In this document: positions 1-9,552 of the stretch, one piece after another
Layout: each line of letters opens with the position of its first letter
How positions within the stretch are numbered: the first letter of the stretch is position 1
Origin: Rossellomorea vietnamensis NBRC 101237
GTDB lineage: Bacteria > Bacillota > Bacilli > Bacillales > Bacillaceae_B
DNA length: 64,000 bases
Direction of reading: 5' to 3'
Assembly (NCBI RefSeq): GCF_001591825.1
Contig: NZ_BCVQ01000011.1
Span: 1-64,000 of the forward strand
The notes under the pieces: generated by a model
Database searches by the model: none
Told to the model about the DNA's origin: nothing
Seen by the model: the letters and a program-made list of their open reading frames with translations, nothing else
Translations under genes and position numbers: made by a program

Positions 1-81
1 CGGTGTAACAAGTGATCCTACTTTGTTCGTCTTTTGAGAAAATGGACCTAGTTATGTCCCAACCTCTTTTTTGATGGTCTG

Positions 82-516
82 TTAACAGTTTTCGTTAAAT
101 GCAGTCACCAGATTTGAAATAATGGAAGAAATGTCGTGATCTTCAATTTCTTCCCTGGGGATAAAGTGCACGACCTTTTTTCCTTTTAGTAGAGCCATGG
201 ACGGAGAAGAAGGTTCGTAACCGTCGAAGTATTCTCTCATCTTGGCAGTCGCTTCTTTGTCCTGTCCTGCAAATACCGTGACAAGTTGGTCAGGGGTCTT
301 TTCGTTATTCATGACGGATTGAGTGGCAGCGGGACGTGCAAGTCCAGCTGCACATCCGCAAACAGAGTTAACGACGACAAGGGTCGTTCCTTCTGTGTTT
401 TCCATGTAATTCTCGACTTCTTCTTCTGTACCAAGCTCTTTAAAGCCTGCTTGTGTCAATTCCTGCCTCATCGGCGTAACCAACTGTCTCATATATTCTT
501 CATATGCCATAGACAT
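82..516 (-). CDS. brxA: Bacilliredoxin BrxA (YphP/YqiW family)
   Basis: A 144-aa thioredoxin-fold protein expected to reduce bacillithiol mixed disulfides on proteins in the cytoplasm. The family's CGC active-site motif is present (VNSVCGCAAG, about residues 50-60), and the length and N-terminus (MSMAYEEYMRQL) match B. subtilis YphP closely. The start has an upstream AAAGGG site. It is the first gene of the window and reads off toward the left edge; the remaining 81 bases hold no gene. bshA and bshB1, which make bacillithiol, lie near the other end of the window. The choice of BrxA over its paralogue BrxB rests on synteny with yphP. Confidence 0.93.
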   Translation of the reverse strand: MSMAYEEYMRQLVTPMRQELTQAGFKELGTEEEVENYMENTEGTTLVVVNSVCGCAAGLARPAATQSVMNNEKTPDQLVTVFAGQDKEATAKMREYFDGYEPSSPSMALLKGKKVVHFIPREEIEDHDISSIISNLVTAFNENC

Positions 517-537
517 GCATAATCAACCCTTTCCTGT

Positions 538-1665
538 TTATTGGTGACGTGCTTCTGTCATCTGTTTCCAAACCGATCCTTTTGCCTCTTCGCCGCCTTC
601 GATTCGTTCAATGGCCATTTTCACCTGAAGTTTCACTTCAAATTCAGGGTCGTTTTCCGCCTCTTTTAAACCAGGGAGGGCAGATTCATCACCGACTTCA
701 TAAAGGAACATGGCCGCGCGCCATCTAACCAGTTTACTCTTATCCTTCAAAGCTGCAACCATTTCAGGAATGGCCGCTTGAAAGCCCAAATCAGAAAGAC
801 AGTCACCCGCCGTCCTTCTCACTGTTACGGACCTATCATGCAATCCTTTGTACAGCAATGGAAGGACTCTTTCATCTTCAATCATTCCAAGGTACACAAC
901 GGCTAATCTGCGGATCGATACTTTCTCGTCCTCGAGGGCTTTTTGAAGGAGAGGTAAGTCCCCCAATGTAGGATCCTCCATCGCATCCAGTTTCTGATAC
1001 CTGGTTTCCCATTCCGGAGCTTCAAAATCTTCGACGGTCACCTTTTGCTTTTTCTTATAAATGAGTGGTCCCTTGGCATCTGTTGTTTCCTCTGCTTCCG
1101 CGATAAGACCGGAAAGTCTTTCAGAAGGATAGGCTGCCACTAATTCTTCACTCACGTCGCTGCCGATCTCATCCAGATCACCGTACCGGATGCCGTAATC
1201 TTTCCACTTTCTAAGAAGGACGACATTATCCCCCTCTTTTTGGGCCTGACCGATCGCTTCAATGAATGAAGAAGGCAGGGAAAAACGCTTTTCTTGTTCC
1301 CCATCTGTCACCTTTACTTGCATCGGAATTCCTTTGAACATCTGCACACTGACATTCACTTCACCGAAATGTTCCTCCATGGGGGATTCCGTTTTCTCAT
1401 CGGCTGCATCTTCACCGAAAGCCTTTCTCACCTGTGGCAAAAGCTCTTGCCAATCGAATTTAGCATTCCGTTCGACGGCCAGGAAATCGGCAACATGGTA
1501 TACCCCTTTCACACCTTCGATGGCCAGGATCTCTTTGATGACGGGAGGAGCCCCCTCCGCTTCATCTTTTTTATAGTTGTTGCTCTTCCCGGCCTTCATT
1601 TCCTGATTGAGAAGAACTTTCATCGTATTCGGACTTGGAGTAGGTTCAATTGATAAAATCCTCAA
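538..1665 (-). CDS. ypgR: Conserved virulence factor C-like protein (YpgR), NifU-N domain plus HEAT repeats
   Basis: A 375-aa protein. The N-terminal 85 residues (RILSIEPTPSPNTMKVLLNQ) look like the Nfu/NifU N-terminal scaffold domain. The C-terminal half (about residues 240-370) is a run of HEAT-type helices such as 'VRRTAGDCLSDLGFQAAIP' and 'VRWRAAMFLYEVGDESALP'. The family is called CvfC in staphylococci and YpgR in B. subtilis; its molecular role is not established. I place the start at a TTG (1665) because AAAGGGG sits just upstream and the protein then begins at the domain; a longer frame reaches 1776 without a ribosome site. It lies 21 nt upstream of brxA, probably in one transcript. 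Confidence 0.82.
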   Translation of the reverse strand: MRILSIEPTPSPNTMKVLLNQEMKAGKSNNYKKDEAEGAPPVIKEILAIEGVKGVYHVADFLAVERNAKFDWQELLPQVRKAFGEDAADEKTESPMEEHFGEVNVSVQMFKGIPMQVKVTDGEQEKRFSLPSSFIEAIGQAQKEGDNVVLLRKWKDYGIRYGDLDEIGSDVSEELVAAYPSERLSGLIAEAEETTDAKGPLIYKKKQKVTVEDFEAPEWETRYQKLDAMEDPTLGDLPLLQKALEDEKVSIRRLAVVYLGMIEDERVLPLLYKGLHDRSVTVRRTAGDCLSDLGFQAAIPEMVAALKDKSKLVRWRAAMFLYEVGDESALPGLKEAENDPEFEVKLQVKMAIERIEGGEEAKGSVWKQMTEARHQ

Positions 1666-1738
1666 GACTGTTACCCCTTTCTTTAAACTGTTCGTTTCCA
1701 TCTTAACACAGTATCCTTGTTGCCTTAAAGAAAGAGAC

Positions 1739-3625
1739 TTACTCGGCAAATTCAGAGAGATAGGTCCACCTCTCAATGAGTCTTTCCAGTTCTTCGTTGA
1801 GCTGTTCGCTTTCCTTCATCAACTCTTGTGCCCGCTCGAAGTTGCTGCCGACTTTTTGGAGCTCGGCATCCGCTTCTTCTATTTTTGCTTCAATGCCTGC
1901 CATCTTATCTTCAATTTCATCCCACTCTCTTTTTTCCATATAAGAGAGCCTTTTTTTCTCTTTCTCCCTCACTTCTTTAACAGGGACGGATTCTTTCGTT
2001 GAATCTGTCGGCTGCTTCTTATTTACAGCTTCACTCTTCTCCAGATACTCAGTATATTCCCCGTAATAGAAATCGATCTGTCCATCACCATTGAATATTA
2101 ACAACTGATCTGCTGTCTTATCCAGGAAGTAGCGGTCATGGGAAACCGTGATTACGACACCGGAAAATTCATTGATATAATCTTCAAGCACTGTCAGGGT
2201 TTCTGTGTCTAAATCGTTGGTAGGCTCATCCAGTAGCAGGACGTTGGGTTTTGACATTAATAGTTTTAACAGGAAGAGCCTTCGTTTTTCACCGCCAGAC
2301 AGCTTGCGGATCAACGTTCCATGGGTGCTCATTGGAAAAAGGAATCTCTCGAGCATGGATGTAACGGAAACTTGTTCCCCCTTATCTGTCGTTATATACT
2401 CTCCCGCTTCTCTTATATATTCAATCATTCTCATATTTTCATCCAGTTCTTCATGACCCTGGGTATAGTAGGCGATCTTAACGGTCTGTCCTTTGATCAA
2501 TTCTCCTTTTGTCAGCTCATCGGTTCCTGCAAGGAGATTGAGGAAGGTTGATTTTCCGCTTCCGTTTTTTCCTACTATCCCGATCCGGTCTTTAGGCTTG
2601 ATCAGAAAAGAGAATTCATTTAAAATCCGCTTGTCTTCAAATTGTTTTGAAGCGCCTTTGAACTCATACACCTGCTTGCCTAAACGATTTCCTCCAATCG
2701 CCATATCGACTTGTCCATTGGACGGACCGGATGACATGGTATCTTCGAGGTGTTCAAATCGCTGGATACGGGCCTTTTGTTTCGTGGTCCGGGCTTTTGC
2801 TCCCCTTCTCATCCATGCAAGCTCTCTCCGGTAAAGATTTTGCTGTTTTTCGGATAATTGGCGTTCCACTTCTTCACGTGAAGCTTTGGCTTCAATAAAG
2901 GAAGCATAATTCCCTTTATAGGCATAGAGGCTGCCTCCATCCAATTCAAAGATTCGATTTGTCACTTTATCAAGGAAGTACCGGTCATGTGTAACGAGTA
3001 AAACCGATCCATTATATTTCCCCAAATAGTCCTCCAGCCACTTGATGGACTGGTAATCCAAATGGTTGGTCGGTTCATCCAATATAAGCAGGTCCGGAGT
3101 TTCAATGAGGACCCCTGCCAGGGCAACCCGCTTCTTTTGGCCACCGGATAATTCATTCATTTTCTTCCCGAAATCATGGATGCCGAGTTTCGTTAAGATG
3201 GCTTTTGCATTGGCACTTGCATCCCAGGCATTGAGAAGATCCATTTGTTTTTGTGCTTCAAATAATTGATCTTGGACACTTGGACTTTCCGGGTTCTTCT
3301 CCATCACCATGAGCACCGTTTCATAGTTTCTCATAGCCTGGATGATCTTCGCTTCTCCGCTGAATACTTGTTGAAGCACGGTTAATTCCCCATCAAATGC
3401 GGGTTCCTGTTGAAGGTAGGCAATATGATAGTCGTTTGGCTTTGAAATCTCACCGGTATCATAATCCTCCATTCCGGCTATCAGTTTCAACAGACTTGAT
3501 TTCCCTGTACCGTTCACTCCGATCAGTCCGACTCTTTCCTTCTCCGTAATGGAAAAGGATATTTCTTTAAACAGAGTCTTCTCCCCATATGTTTTGGAAA
3601 GATTCTCAGCTGTTAACATTCTCAT
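1739..3625 (-). CDS. yfmR: ABC-F ATPase, Uup/YfmR type
   Basis: A 628-aa cytoplasmic protein with two ABC ATPase domains and no membrane segments, typical of ribosome-associated ABC-F proteins. Walker A motifs are GVNGTGKSS and GKNGSGKST; signatures are LSGGQKKR and LSGGEKRR; Walker B ends are LLILDEPTNHLD and VLLLDEPTNDLD. The inter-domain linker is charged and arginine-rich (RRGAKARTTKQKARIQR), and the C-terminus is a coiled coil (about 550-628), as in Uup and YfmR. The start ATG at 3625 overlaps the stop of the upstream HD gene as ATGA, implying translational coupling; MLTAENL two codons later is an alternative. The YfmR name is by length and architecture. Confidence 0.85.
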   Translation of the reverse strand: MRMLTAENLSKTYGEKTLFKEISFSITEKERVGLIGVNGTGKSSLLKLIAGMEDYDTGEISKPNDYHIAYLQQEPAFDGELTVLQQVFSGEAKIIQAMRNYETVLMVMEKNPESPSVQDQLFEAQKQMDLLNAWDASANAKAILTKLGIHDFGKKMNELSGGQKKRVALAGVLIETPDLLILDEPTNHLDYQSIKWLEDYLGKYNGSVLLVTHDRYFLDKVTNRIFELDGGSLYAYKGNYASFIEAKASREEVERQLSEKQQNLYRRELAWMRRGAKARTTKQKARIQRFEHLEDTMSSGPSNGQVDMAIGGNRLGKQVYEFKGASKQFEDKRILNEFSFLIKPKDRIGIVGKNGSGKSTFLNLLAGTDELTKGELIKGQTVKIAYYTQGHEELDENMRMIEYIREAGEYITTDKGEQVSVTSMLERFLFPMSTHGTLIRKLSGGEKRRLFLLKLLMSKPNVLLLDEPTNDLDTETLTVLEDYINEFSGVVITVSHDRYFLDKTADQLLIFNGDGQIDFYYGEYTEYLEKSEAVNKKQPTDSTKESVPVKEVREKEKKRLSYMEKREWDEIEDKMAGIEAKIEEADAELQKVGSNFERAQELMKESEQLNEELERLIERWTYLSEFAE

Positions 3626-4266
3626 TCTTGACCAGTCCATTCTTTATTGAATTGCTCTAGAAACCTAAGCATGAATTCATGGCGTTCTTCTGCCAAAATC
3701 CTGCCGGTTTCTGTACACATTAAATCTTTCAACTTCAGTAATTTCTCGTGAAAATGATGGATGCTGGAGCTATCCCCATTTCTATATTCCTCTACGGTCA
3801 TATGTTCCCTCACTTGAAAACCCGGATTATACATCTCTCTGCCTTTCCTGCCCCCATAAGCAAATGTCCTGGCGATGCCGATCGCCCCGATGGCATCAAG
3901 GCGATCGGCGTCCCTGACGATTTTCGCTTCGATCGCAGTCAATTCCGCTTCATGACCACCTTTATATGAGATGGAATAAATGATCGATTTCAGTAACGTC
4001 ATGTCTTCTTCATTGAGTGTGAGATTCATTAGGATATCATCCAGCTTCTTTTTTCCTTCTTCTTCACCTACGAATTTCTCGTCCGGCACATCATGAAGCA
4101 GTGCCGCAAGCTCAATGATATATGTATGGGAAACCTGCTCTTCCCTCGCGATTCTAAGAGCCTGTTTTCTCACACGATCTAAATGATACCAATCATGTCC
4201 GGTTGATTCACCTATGTACTCTTGTTTTAAATAGTCTATTACTCTGTCCAGCTCTTTACGCTCCAC
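3622..4266 (-). CDS. HD-domain hydrolase (YedJ-like)
   Basis: A 214-aa HD-superfamily phosphohydrolase. The metal-binding pattern is readable: H24 in 'GHDWYHLDRV', the HD pair in 'ALLHDVPDEKF' and a later D in 'VRDADRLDAIGAIG'. This arrangement matches the YedJ/HD-hydrolase family; the substrate is not known. It begins with GTG after GAAGGTGG and overlaps the ABC-F gene by 4 nt, so the two are cotranscribed. Upstream lies a terminator shared with degV, so this pair probably has its own promoter between 4267 and 4312. Confidence 0.85.
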   Translation of the reverse strand: MERKELDRVIDYLKQEYIGESTGHDWYHLDRVRKQALRIAREEQVSHTYIIELAALLHDVPDEKFVGEEEGKKKLDDILMNLTLNEEDMTLLKSIIYSISYKGGHEAELTAIEAKIVRDADRLDAIGAIGIARTFAYGGRKGREMYNPGFQVREHMTVEEYRNGDSSSIHHFHEKLLKLKDLMCTETGRILAEERHEFMLRFLEQFNKEWTGQE

Positions 4267-4311
4267 ATTTCCACCTTCTCTTCCATTGTACCAAATGATG
4301 TTCTACTTTCA

Positions 4312-4353
4312 GAATAAAAAGGAGTGGATGCCCGACTCTACACATCACTCCTT
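4312..4353 (-). terminator. Rho-independent terminator after degV
   Basis: Inverted repeat AAGGAGTG/CACTCCTT (4319-4326 with 4346-4353), followed on the minus strand by TTTTTATTCTG. It sits directly downstream of the DegV gene. Confidence 0.75.
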
Positions 4354-4364
4354 CTTTGATTTTT

Positions 4365-5222
4365 TCATTTACTTTCTGAAAACCAGCTTATACCAATTGT
4401 GTTTTCACCAGCATGTACACCGATCACTGCCCCGAGGGGATAGGCCCCGAATTCTATTTCCGGATAAGCTTGCCTCAGCTGTTCCATCCATTCCAAAGCA
4501 TCTTCCCGATTTAAACCGTGTAATACAGATACTTTCCCTATTCTCCTATTTGCAAGAGCTAGATCCAACTGGTGGCTCATGCTGCTTAAGCCTTTTTTTA
4601 TGCTTCTTACCTTGTCTTCCACTTTAAGCTTACCATCTTCAATGGAAAGCATGGGCTTTATCTTCAGGACGCTCCCCAGGAAGAATGATAGGCCGCCCAT
4701 CCTTCCGCTTTTATGCAGCTGCTCGAGGCTCCCTACCATCACATACGTCTCACAAGAGTTGATTCTTTCTTCAATCGCCTCTTTTATCCCAAGGGGATCT
4801 TTACCTTCCTCCGATAAACGTTTACCGTACTGAATCAATTCTGTCAACGGGTTGGAAAGAATTTTCGAATCAATGCAGCTAATATTTGGAGTGGTGTCCT
4901 TCAGTAGTTCCGCTGCCTGATAAGCAGACGAAAAGGTACCGCTGAAATGAGACGAAACATGGATGGAGAAGATATAGTCATAGTCCCTTGACAGTTGTTC
5001 AAATAATTCCTTAAACCTGCCGATTGAAGGCTGAGAGGTTTTCACTTCCACCTTTTCGTTCCTTAATTTAGAGAACAATTCTTCAGGGGACAGGTCAATG
5101 CCGTCCATATACTCCTTCTCCCCGAACAGGATGCTCATCGGAACTACATAGATGTCGTTTTCCCCACTCTCCGATTGATTTGGAACAAATGCAGTACTAT
5201 CCGTTACCCATGCTATTCTCAT
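4365..5222 (-). CDS. DegV family fatty-acid-binding protein
   Basis: A 285-aa protein of the DegV/FakB fold: 'MRIAWVTDSTAFVP' at the N-terminus, 'TSQPSIGRFKELF', 'IHVSSHFSGTFSSAYQAA' (lipid carboxylate-binding region) and the 'LHKSGRMGGLSFFLGSVLKIKPML' region, quoted here only as a position marker around residues 165-190. DegV proteins bind a fatty acid and in many Firmicutes present it to the FakA kinase; no FakA lies in the window. The start has AAAAGGGG upstream. It is transcribed alone or with the 165-aa unknown gene upstream and ends at a clear terminator. Confidence 0.88.
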   Translation of the reverse strand: MRIAWVTDSTAFVPNQSESGENDIYVVPMSILFGEKEYMDGIDLSPEELFSKLRNEKVEVKTSQPSIGRFKELFEQLSRDYDYIFSIHVSSHFSGTFSSAYQAAELLKDTTPNISCIDSKILSNPLTELIQYGKRLSEEGKDPLGIKEAIEERINSCETYVMVGSLEQLHKSGRMGGLSFFLGSVLKIKPMLSIEDGKLKVEDKVRSIKKGLSSMSHQLDLALANRRIGKVSVLHGLNREDALEWMEQLRQAYPEIEFGAYPLGAVIGVHAGENTIGISWFSESK

Positions 5223-5265
5223 GAAAAATTCCCCTTTTTTCTATTTATATGAGCTCAACTTAGGA

Positions 5266-5763
5266 CTAGAAGTCCTTTCCCTTCAGTTGTTTCAGTGTAT
5301 CTACAGAGAACGATATCATCTGTAACACATCATCGACCATTTCCTCCGTAATCACCCGGTTGAAGGTTAAAATCCCTTTATATGAGATCGGTTTAATGGA
5401 GGACTTCACTTCTTGCCACTCCCAATGTTTATCCTTCCCCCAGGCTTCTTCCAGAATCTCCATATGACGATGAAGTTTTTCATCACCTTTATAGACGATG
5501 AGAATGTCCGCTCCAGCCGTATTCTTTTCGGTCATCATCTTTCTTTCTGCCAGGAAATGCCCCATATCCGCCTTCAAATGAAACTCGATTGAAAGCGATT
5601 TTTCGTATGGGAGTGAATACTGGATTTGATAACACCGCTCATAATGAGCAAAATCAAACAAATCCTTCCGATCAAGTATCTGAATATCCCCTGTCAAGTC
5701 AAGATCGTAGACTGCTCCTTCAAAGATCACCTTTAAGTTATCAAATGCTGTAGGGTCAAACAT
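5266..5763 (-). CDS. Uncharacterised conserved protein, 165 aa
   Basis: I do not recognise this protein. It begins MFDPTAFDNLKVIFEG, has no signal peptide or membrane segment, and alternates beta-like stretches (VYDLDLTGDIQIL, KSLSIEFHLKAD) with a C-terminal helix. The start is set at 5763 because AAAGGAGG lies six bases upstream; a longer frame to 5781 would place its own start inside that ribosome site. It lies 27 nt downstream of fhs on the same strand and 43 nt upstream of degV, so cotranscription with both is plausible. Confidence 0.7.
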   Translation of the reverse strand: MFDPTAFDNLKVIFEGAVYDLDLTGDIQILDRKDLFDFAHYERCYQIQYSLPYEKSLSIEFHLKADMGHFLAERKMMTEKNTAGADILIVYKGDEKLHRHMEILEEAWGKDKHWEWQEVKSSIKPISYKGILTFNRVITEEMVDDVLQMISFSVDTLKQLKGKDF

Positions 5764-5790
5764 CTTCGCCCTCCTTTCCATTCTTCATTG

Positions 5791-7482
5791 TTAAAACAAT
5801 CCGATCGCCCTGCCGTCTTCATCTACATCCATCCCGAACGCAGCAGGTTTTTTCGGAAGTCCCGGCATCGTCATGACTTCTCCCGTCAAAGCAACGATGA
5901 AGCCTGCACCGATCTTTGGTTTCAATTCGCGTATCGTGATGGTGAAATTCTCCGGACGGCCGAGTTTTGCCGGGTCATCTGAGAGGGAGTACTGCGTCTT
6001 GGCCATACAGATCGGAAGAATGCCCCAGCCTCGTGATTCGAACTCTTCCAACTGTTTTCTCGCTTTGACTGTGTACTCGACTCCACTTGCCCCGTATACT
6101 TTTTTGGCTATAGTATCGATTTTCACCTGCAGGGAATCTGACAGTTCATATAGGGGGGAGAATTCCTTCTTATTCCCTTCGATCTCCTCTAAGACTTTCT
6201 GTGCTAAATCGATACCACCTTCTCCGCCTTTAGCCCATACATCCGTTAATGAAACCTTTTTATTCTGGTTTTCACACCACTTGATCAAGGCATCGATTTC
6301 ATTGTCACTGTCTGCTCTGAACTTGTTGATGGCAATGACAAATGGCACATTGAAATGCTCCAGTGTCTCCATATGCTTCTTCAGATTGGTCAATCCTTTT
6401 TCCAGGGCCGGTAGGTTTTCTGTTTGAAGGTCCTCTTTCGACTGGCCACCATGCATTTTCAACGCACGGATGGTGGCAACCAGTACAACGGCATCTGGAG
6501 ATTTACCTGCAGCACGGGACTTGATATTCAGGAATTTTTCCGCCCCTAAATCTGCACCGAACCCGGATTCTGTCACCACATAATCAGCAAGCTTCAAAGC
6601 TGTTTTCGTTGCCATGACACTATTACAGCCGTGTGCTATATTGGCAAACGGTCCTCCGTGGATAAGAGCCGGGGAATGCTCGATCGTCTGGACGAGGTTA
6701 GGCTTTAGTGCATCCTTCAACAATAACGTCAGAGCCCCTTCTACACCAATATCCTCAACGGTCACCGGTTGTTTTAACCAGTTATAGGCGACAACCATCT
6801 GACCGAGTCTTTTTCTTAATTCTCCGATACTCTGAGATAGACAGAGAACGGCCATGATTTCAGACGCAACAGAGATATCAAAGCCGTCTTCCCGTGGAAC
6901 CCCCTGTACGGGTCCGCCCAGACCGACGATGATCTGGCGAAGGGAACGGTCATTCATATCGATCGATCGTTTCCATACCACTCTTCTTTGATCGATATTC
7001 AATTCATTACCTTGATGAATATGATTATCCACTAAGGCAGCCAGGGCATTATTCGCTGTGGAAATGGCATGGATATCCCCTGTGAAGTGGAGGTTGATGT
7101 CCTCCATGGGAAGCACTTGTGAATAGCCGCCACCTGTCGCTCCCCCTTTGATCCCCATCGTTGGCCCGAGGGAAGGCTCCCTCATGGCAATGATGGTCTC
7201 TTTATTCAATCGATTCAAAGCATCCCCTAGTCCCACAGTCACTGTAGACTTCCCTTCACCTGCAGGCGTTGGATTGATCGATGTTACGAGGATTAATTTC
7301 CCCTGTGAATGGTCTTTCAGTTTATGTATCGATTCAAAGGATATCTTTCCTTTGTACTTGCCGTAAAGCTCCACGTCATCTTCTGTCAGGCCGATCTTCT
7401 TAGCAATGTCCACAATCGGCAGTAAAGTGGATTGTTGAGCTATCTCGATATCCGATAATACTTTTTTCTTTATAGTAGTCAT
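5791..7482 (-). CDS. fhs: Formate--tetrahydrofolate ligase
   Basis: A 563-aa ligase making 10-formyl-tetrahydrofolate from formate, ATP and THF. The ATP-binding loop '[18 protein letters not shown]' is at about residues 70-87, followed by '[19 protein letters not shown]' and '[17 protein letters not shown]' near the C-terminus, all family signatures. Length matches the usual 555-565 aa. The upstream gap (7483-7616) is AT-rich and probably holds the promoter; I see no folate riboswitch in it. B. subtilis lacks fhs as far as I recall, so this is a difference from that syntenic reference. Confidence 0.97.
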   Translation of the reverse strand: MTTIKKKVLSDIEIAQQSTLLPIVDIAKKIGLTEDDVELYGKYKGKISFESIHKLKDHSQGKLILVTSINPTPAGEGKSTVTVGLGDALNRLNKETIIAMREPSLGPTMGIKGGATGGGYSQVLPMEDINLHFTGDIHAISTANNALAALVDNHIHQGNELNIDQRRVVWKRSIDMNDRSLRQIIVGLGGPVQGVPREDGFDISVASEIMAVLCLSQSIGELRKRLGQMVVAYNWLKQPVTVEDIGVEGALTLLLKDALKPNLVQTIEHSPALIHGGPFANIAHGCNSVMATKTALKLADYVVTESGFGADLGAEKFLNIKSRAAGKSPDAVVLVATIRALKMHGGQSKEDLQTENLPALEKGLTNLKKHMETLEHFNVPFVIAINKFRADSDNEIDALIKWCENQNKKVSLTDVWAKGGEGGIDLAQKVLEEIEGNKKEFSPLYELSDSLQVKIDTIAKKVYGASGVEYTVKARKQLEEFESRGWGILPICMAKTQYSLSDDPAKLGRPENFTITIRELKPKIGAGFIVALTGEVMTMPGLPKKPAAFGMDVDEDGRAIGLF

Positions 7483-7616
7483 GGAAGTTCACCCTCTTAG
7501 CTTCATTTTTAAAGTAACCGTGGCTTGTCTATTCCTATTGTATCTTTATTTTACACTATAAATGAACACTTTTGCTCTTCAAGCTTCTCTCCTGACGGGA
7601 ATGATGGCGGATAGTA

Positions 7617-7656
7617 AAACATGATCGACTCCCGGGACGAGAATCGATCATGTTTT
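7617..7656 (-). terminator. Terminator of the methyltransferase gene
   Basis: Perfect 13-bp inverted repeat AAAACATGATCGA/TCGATCATGTTTT (7617-7629 with 7644-7656). One arm overlaps the stop codon of the methyltransferase gene. The U tract is only four long on the minus strand. Confidence 0.65.
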
Positions 7657-8329
7657 ATTTTTGAAACATAAATAATGTCGTGAACGTCAAAGCCTGCTTT
7701 AATTCATTGGAGAGATCGTCTATGTGCGTCGGTTTCACGCCTTTTTTATAGATATAGTCTTCACCGACCTTTTTCCATCCTTTATCTTGGGCAAGCTTTT
7801 CCAATTCCCACGGCATCATGGTATTACAGATGACCTCTTTACCTTGGAGACGGGGATAGGCATTTTCCCTTGGATGAGCAGTCGGTCCCAATAAGCCGAT
7901 GCAAATAAATCCAGCCTCACCCACGATCCGTTCGATCTCATTCAATGTGTGCAAAGGATCTTCCGTCCATTCTACCGAATTGATCGCCATTACAGCATCA
8001 AATTGCCCATCCTTGAACGGAAGGGAATTCAGATCACCTTGTATGAAAGACAGATTTTCCCTTTCCTGCTCCATGGCAAGTTCCATCATATTCCTTGAGA
8101 AATCCATCCCTGTGACCCAGTATCCTTTTTCATACAACAGATAAGATCCGTATCCGTCGCCACACCCTAAATCCGCAACGTTTCTTGCTTTCCCTGCGTG
8201 ATCATGAAAGAAAGGGATGACGGCTTTTCTGCTTCCAGTTGTCCACATTTCAACGCTTTTTGAATGCCAATGGTCGGCATTATCTTCCCAACGGGTTTTG
8301 GCGCTTGTATGCCATTCTGAACTTTTCAT
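7655..8329 (-). CDS. Class I SAM-dependent methyltransferase
   Basis: A 224-aa methyltransferase of the UbiE/Methyltransf_11 type. Motif I is 'VADLGCGDGYGSYLLYEKG' (about 52-70), followed by 'GMDFSRNMMELA', the acidic 'IQGDLNSLPF' and motif IV 'FDAVMAINSVEWTEDP'. The family acts on varied small molecules or macromolecules and the substrate cannot be inferred here. It stands alone: convergent to nothing, separated from fhs by a hairpin and from the DUF3892 gene by a 200-nt divergent intergenic region. Confidence 0.88.
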   Translation of the reverse strand: MKSSEWHTSAKTRWEDNADHWHSKSVEMWTTGSRKAVIPFFHDHAGKARNVADLGCGDGYGSYLLYEKGYWVTGMDFSRNMMELAMEQERENLSFIQGDLNSLPFKDGQFDAVMAINSVEWTEDPLHTLNEIERIVGEAGFICIGLLGPTAHPRENAYPRLQGKEVICNTMMPWELEKLAQDKGWKKVGEDYIYKKGVKPTHIDDLSNELKQALTFTTLFMFQK

Positions 8330-8525
8330 ATGTACACCTCAATATTTTTTCTATATTGTTCTATATTCTCAGTTCATCGTCTTAATTCCTGCATGAAGGC
8401 ATAATGAATCCAAACGTCAACATAATATTATTATGTAAACTTAAAATTATCCTGCCGTTCACATTATGATTTCTTTCTCATTTGTTCATACTAATGGTAA
8501 AGTCTGAACAGAAAAGGTGATAGAT

Positions 8526-8744
8526 ATGGAAGAAATCTCCAAGGTGCAACGGAATTATCATGGAGATATTATAAGCTTCCAAACCTCTTCCGGCCGCATC
8601 ATTTCCTACCGGAAAGCCGTATTGGAAGCATCCGAAGGTTTACTTCAAGGTGTCACACTCAATGAGAATGAATGGGGAGAATCTGAGTTAACCAGTCTGT
8701 CAGTCGAAGATGGAACTTTTAACGACTACCCTTCTATATTTTGA
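8526..8744 (+). CDS. DUF3892-like small protein
   Basis: A 72-aa protein, 'MEEISKVQRNYHGDIISFQT', with the DUF3892 pattern of a short beta-hairpin, 'SSGRIISYRKAVLEASEGLLQGV' at about residues 20-43 and an acidic tail. Function is unknown. The ATG at 8526 is preferred over an in-frame GTG at 8517 because that GTG lies inside the AAAAGGTGAT ribosome site. It is divergent from the methyltransferase and is followed by a strong bidirectional terminator. Confidence 0.75.
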   Translation: MEEISKVQRNYHGDIISFQTSSGRIISYRKAVLEASEGLLQGVTLNENEWGESELTSLSVEDGTFNDYPSIF

Positions 8745-8764
8745 TTCCCGCATCCTCCATCCAA

Positions 8765-8794
8765 AAAGGACTTTCATTTAAATGAAAGTCCTTT
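8765..8794. terminator. Bidirectional terminator between the DUF3892 gene and mntR
   Basis: A perfect 30-nt palindrome centred at 8779/8780 (AAAGGACTTTCATTT and its complement), between two convergent genes. Confidence 0.8.
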
Positions 8795-8837
8795 ACCCTT
8801 TTCTTATGTTTTTGCGGCTTTTAAATGGATATATTCA

Positions 8838-9254
8838 TTATTCACTGCGATTTTGAATCGTTCGCAGTCCTTCTACCCGGCTCTTTTCTTCCTCGAAGAA
8901 TTGTACGAGATCCCCGATGCGATCGATGGAATCCCAGCTTAAATGATGTTCGATTCCTTCCACATCTTCATAAATATGTTCTTCCTTCACTCCAATGACA
9001 CGAAGGAATTGTTCCAACAGCTCGTGTCTGTAAACTAAACGCTTTCCTACCTTATTTCCCTTTGGAGTAAGAACAAGACCTCGGTATTTCTCATAAATGA
9101 GATAATCATCCTTATCAAGTTTCTGAACCATTTTGGTAACTGAGGAGGGGTGGACAGATAAAGCTTCTGCTATATCCGAAACTCTGGCGTAACCTTTGTT
9201 CTCAATTAACATGTAAATCTGTTCTATATAATCTTCCATACTTGGTGTAGGCAT
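8838..9254 (-). CDS. mntR: Manganese-responsive repressor MntR
   Basis: A 138-aa DtxR-family regulator that senses Mn(II) and represses manganese uptake genes. The winged helix is '[20 protein letters not shown]' (about 23-42). Metal ligands of the family are present: D8 and E11 in 'MEDYIEQIY', H in 'YRHELLE' and the '[11 protein letters not shown]' block. I place the start at 9254 (TTGGAGGG upstream); a longer frame to 9269 begins inside that site. No Mn transporter lies in the window. Confidence 0.95.
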   Translation of the reverse strand: MPTPSMEDYIEQIYMLIENKGYARVSDIAEALSVHPSSVTKMVQKLDKDDYLIYEKYRGLVLTPKGNKVGKRLVYRHELLEQFLRVIGVKEEHIYEDVEGIEHHLSWDSIDRIGDLVQFFEEEKSRVEGLRTIQNRSE

Positions 9255-9402
9255 TTTTTTACCCTCCAAATTCCCATAAATATCATTAAAAGTTTACTAT
9301 AACTACAGGATGAATACAACCCGGACCCCGGAAGCCAAATAATTCACTACTTCACCGTTATCTCTGCACAGTCAACTGTTTCCTTTCTAAATCGGACGAA
9401 TG

Positions 9403-9431
9403 TTGACTCGAAAAACGTCATATTGTATAGT
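9403..9431 (+). promoter_or_regulatory. SigA-type promoter of cspD
   Basis: TTGACT (9403-9408), 17-nt spacer, TATAGT (9426-9431). It gives an untranslated leader of about 115 nt before cspD. Confidence 0.75.
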
Positions 9432-9452
9432 TAAGACATCATTGAAGTGACC

Positions 9453-9486
9453 GATGTTTATGCTTATCATATAAGCCATAAACATC
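9453..9486 (+). promoter_or_regulatory. Long hairpin in the cspD 5' leader
   Basis: GATGTTTATG (9453-9462) pairs with CATAAACATC (9477-9486). The stem continues inward as CTTAT/ATAAG with a single bulged C and a three-base loop: 15 base pairs. A smaller GCAC-AACC-GTGC hairpin follows at 9516-9527, before the AGGAGG ribosome site (9539-9544). Structured leaders are typical of cold-shock genes; a regulatory role here is inference. Confidence 0.6.
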
Positions 9487-9552
9487 ATTCATTTCGTGAA
9501 AACTATTTTCCAGAGGCACAACCGTGCTTGAACGATTTAGGAGGATTCTAAC

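Noticed and set aside
1-81. Left-edge sequence downstream of brxA
   Set aside because: No gene or clear hairpin is seen; GAGGTTGGGACATAAC on the minus strand looks like a common Bacillaceae intergenic string but cannot be judged from one partial copy.
7483-7616. Possible folate riboswitch upstream of fhs
   Set aside because: The region is AT-rich with no matching helices or conserved strings.
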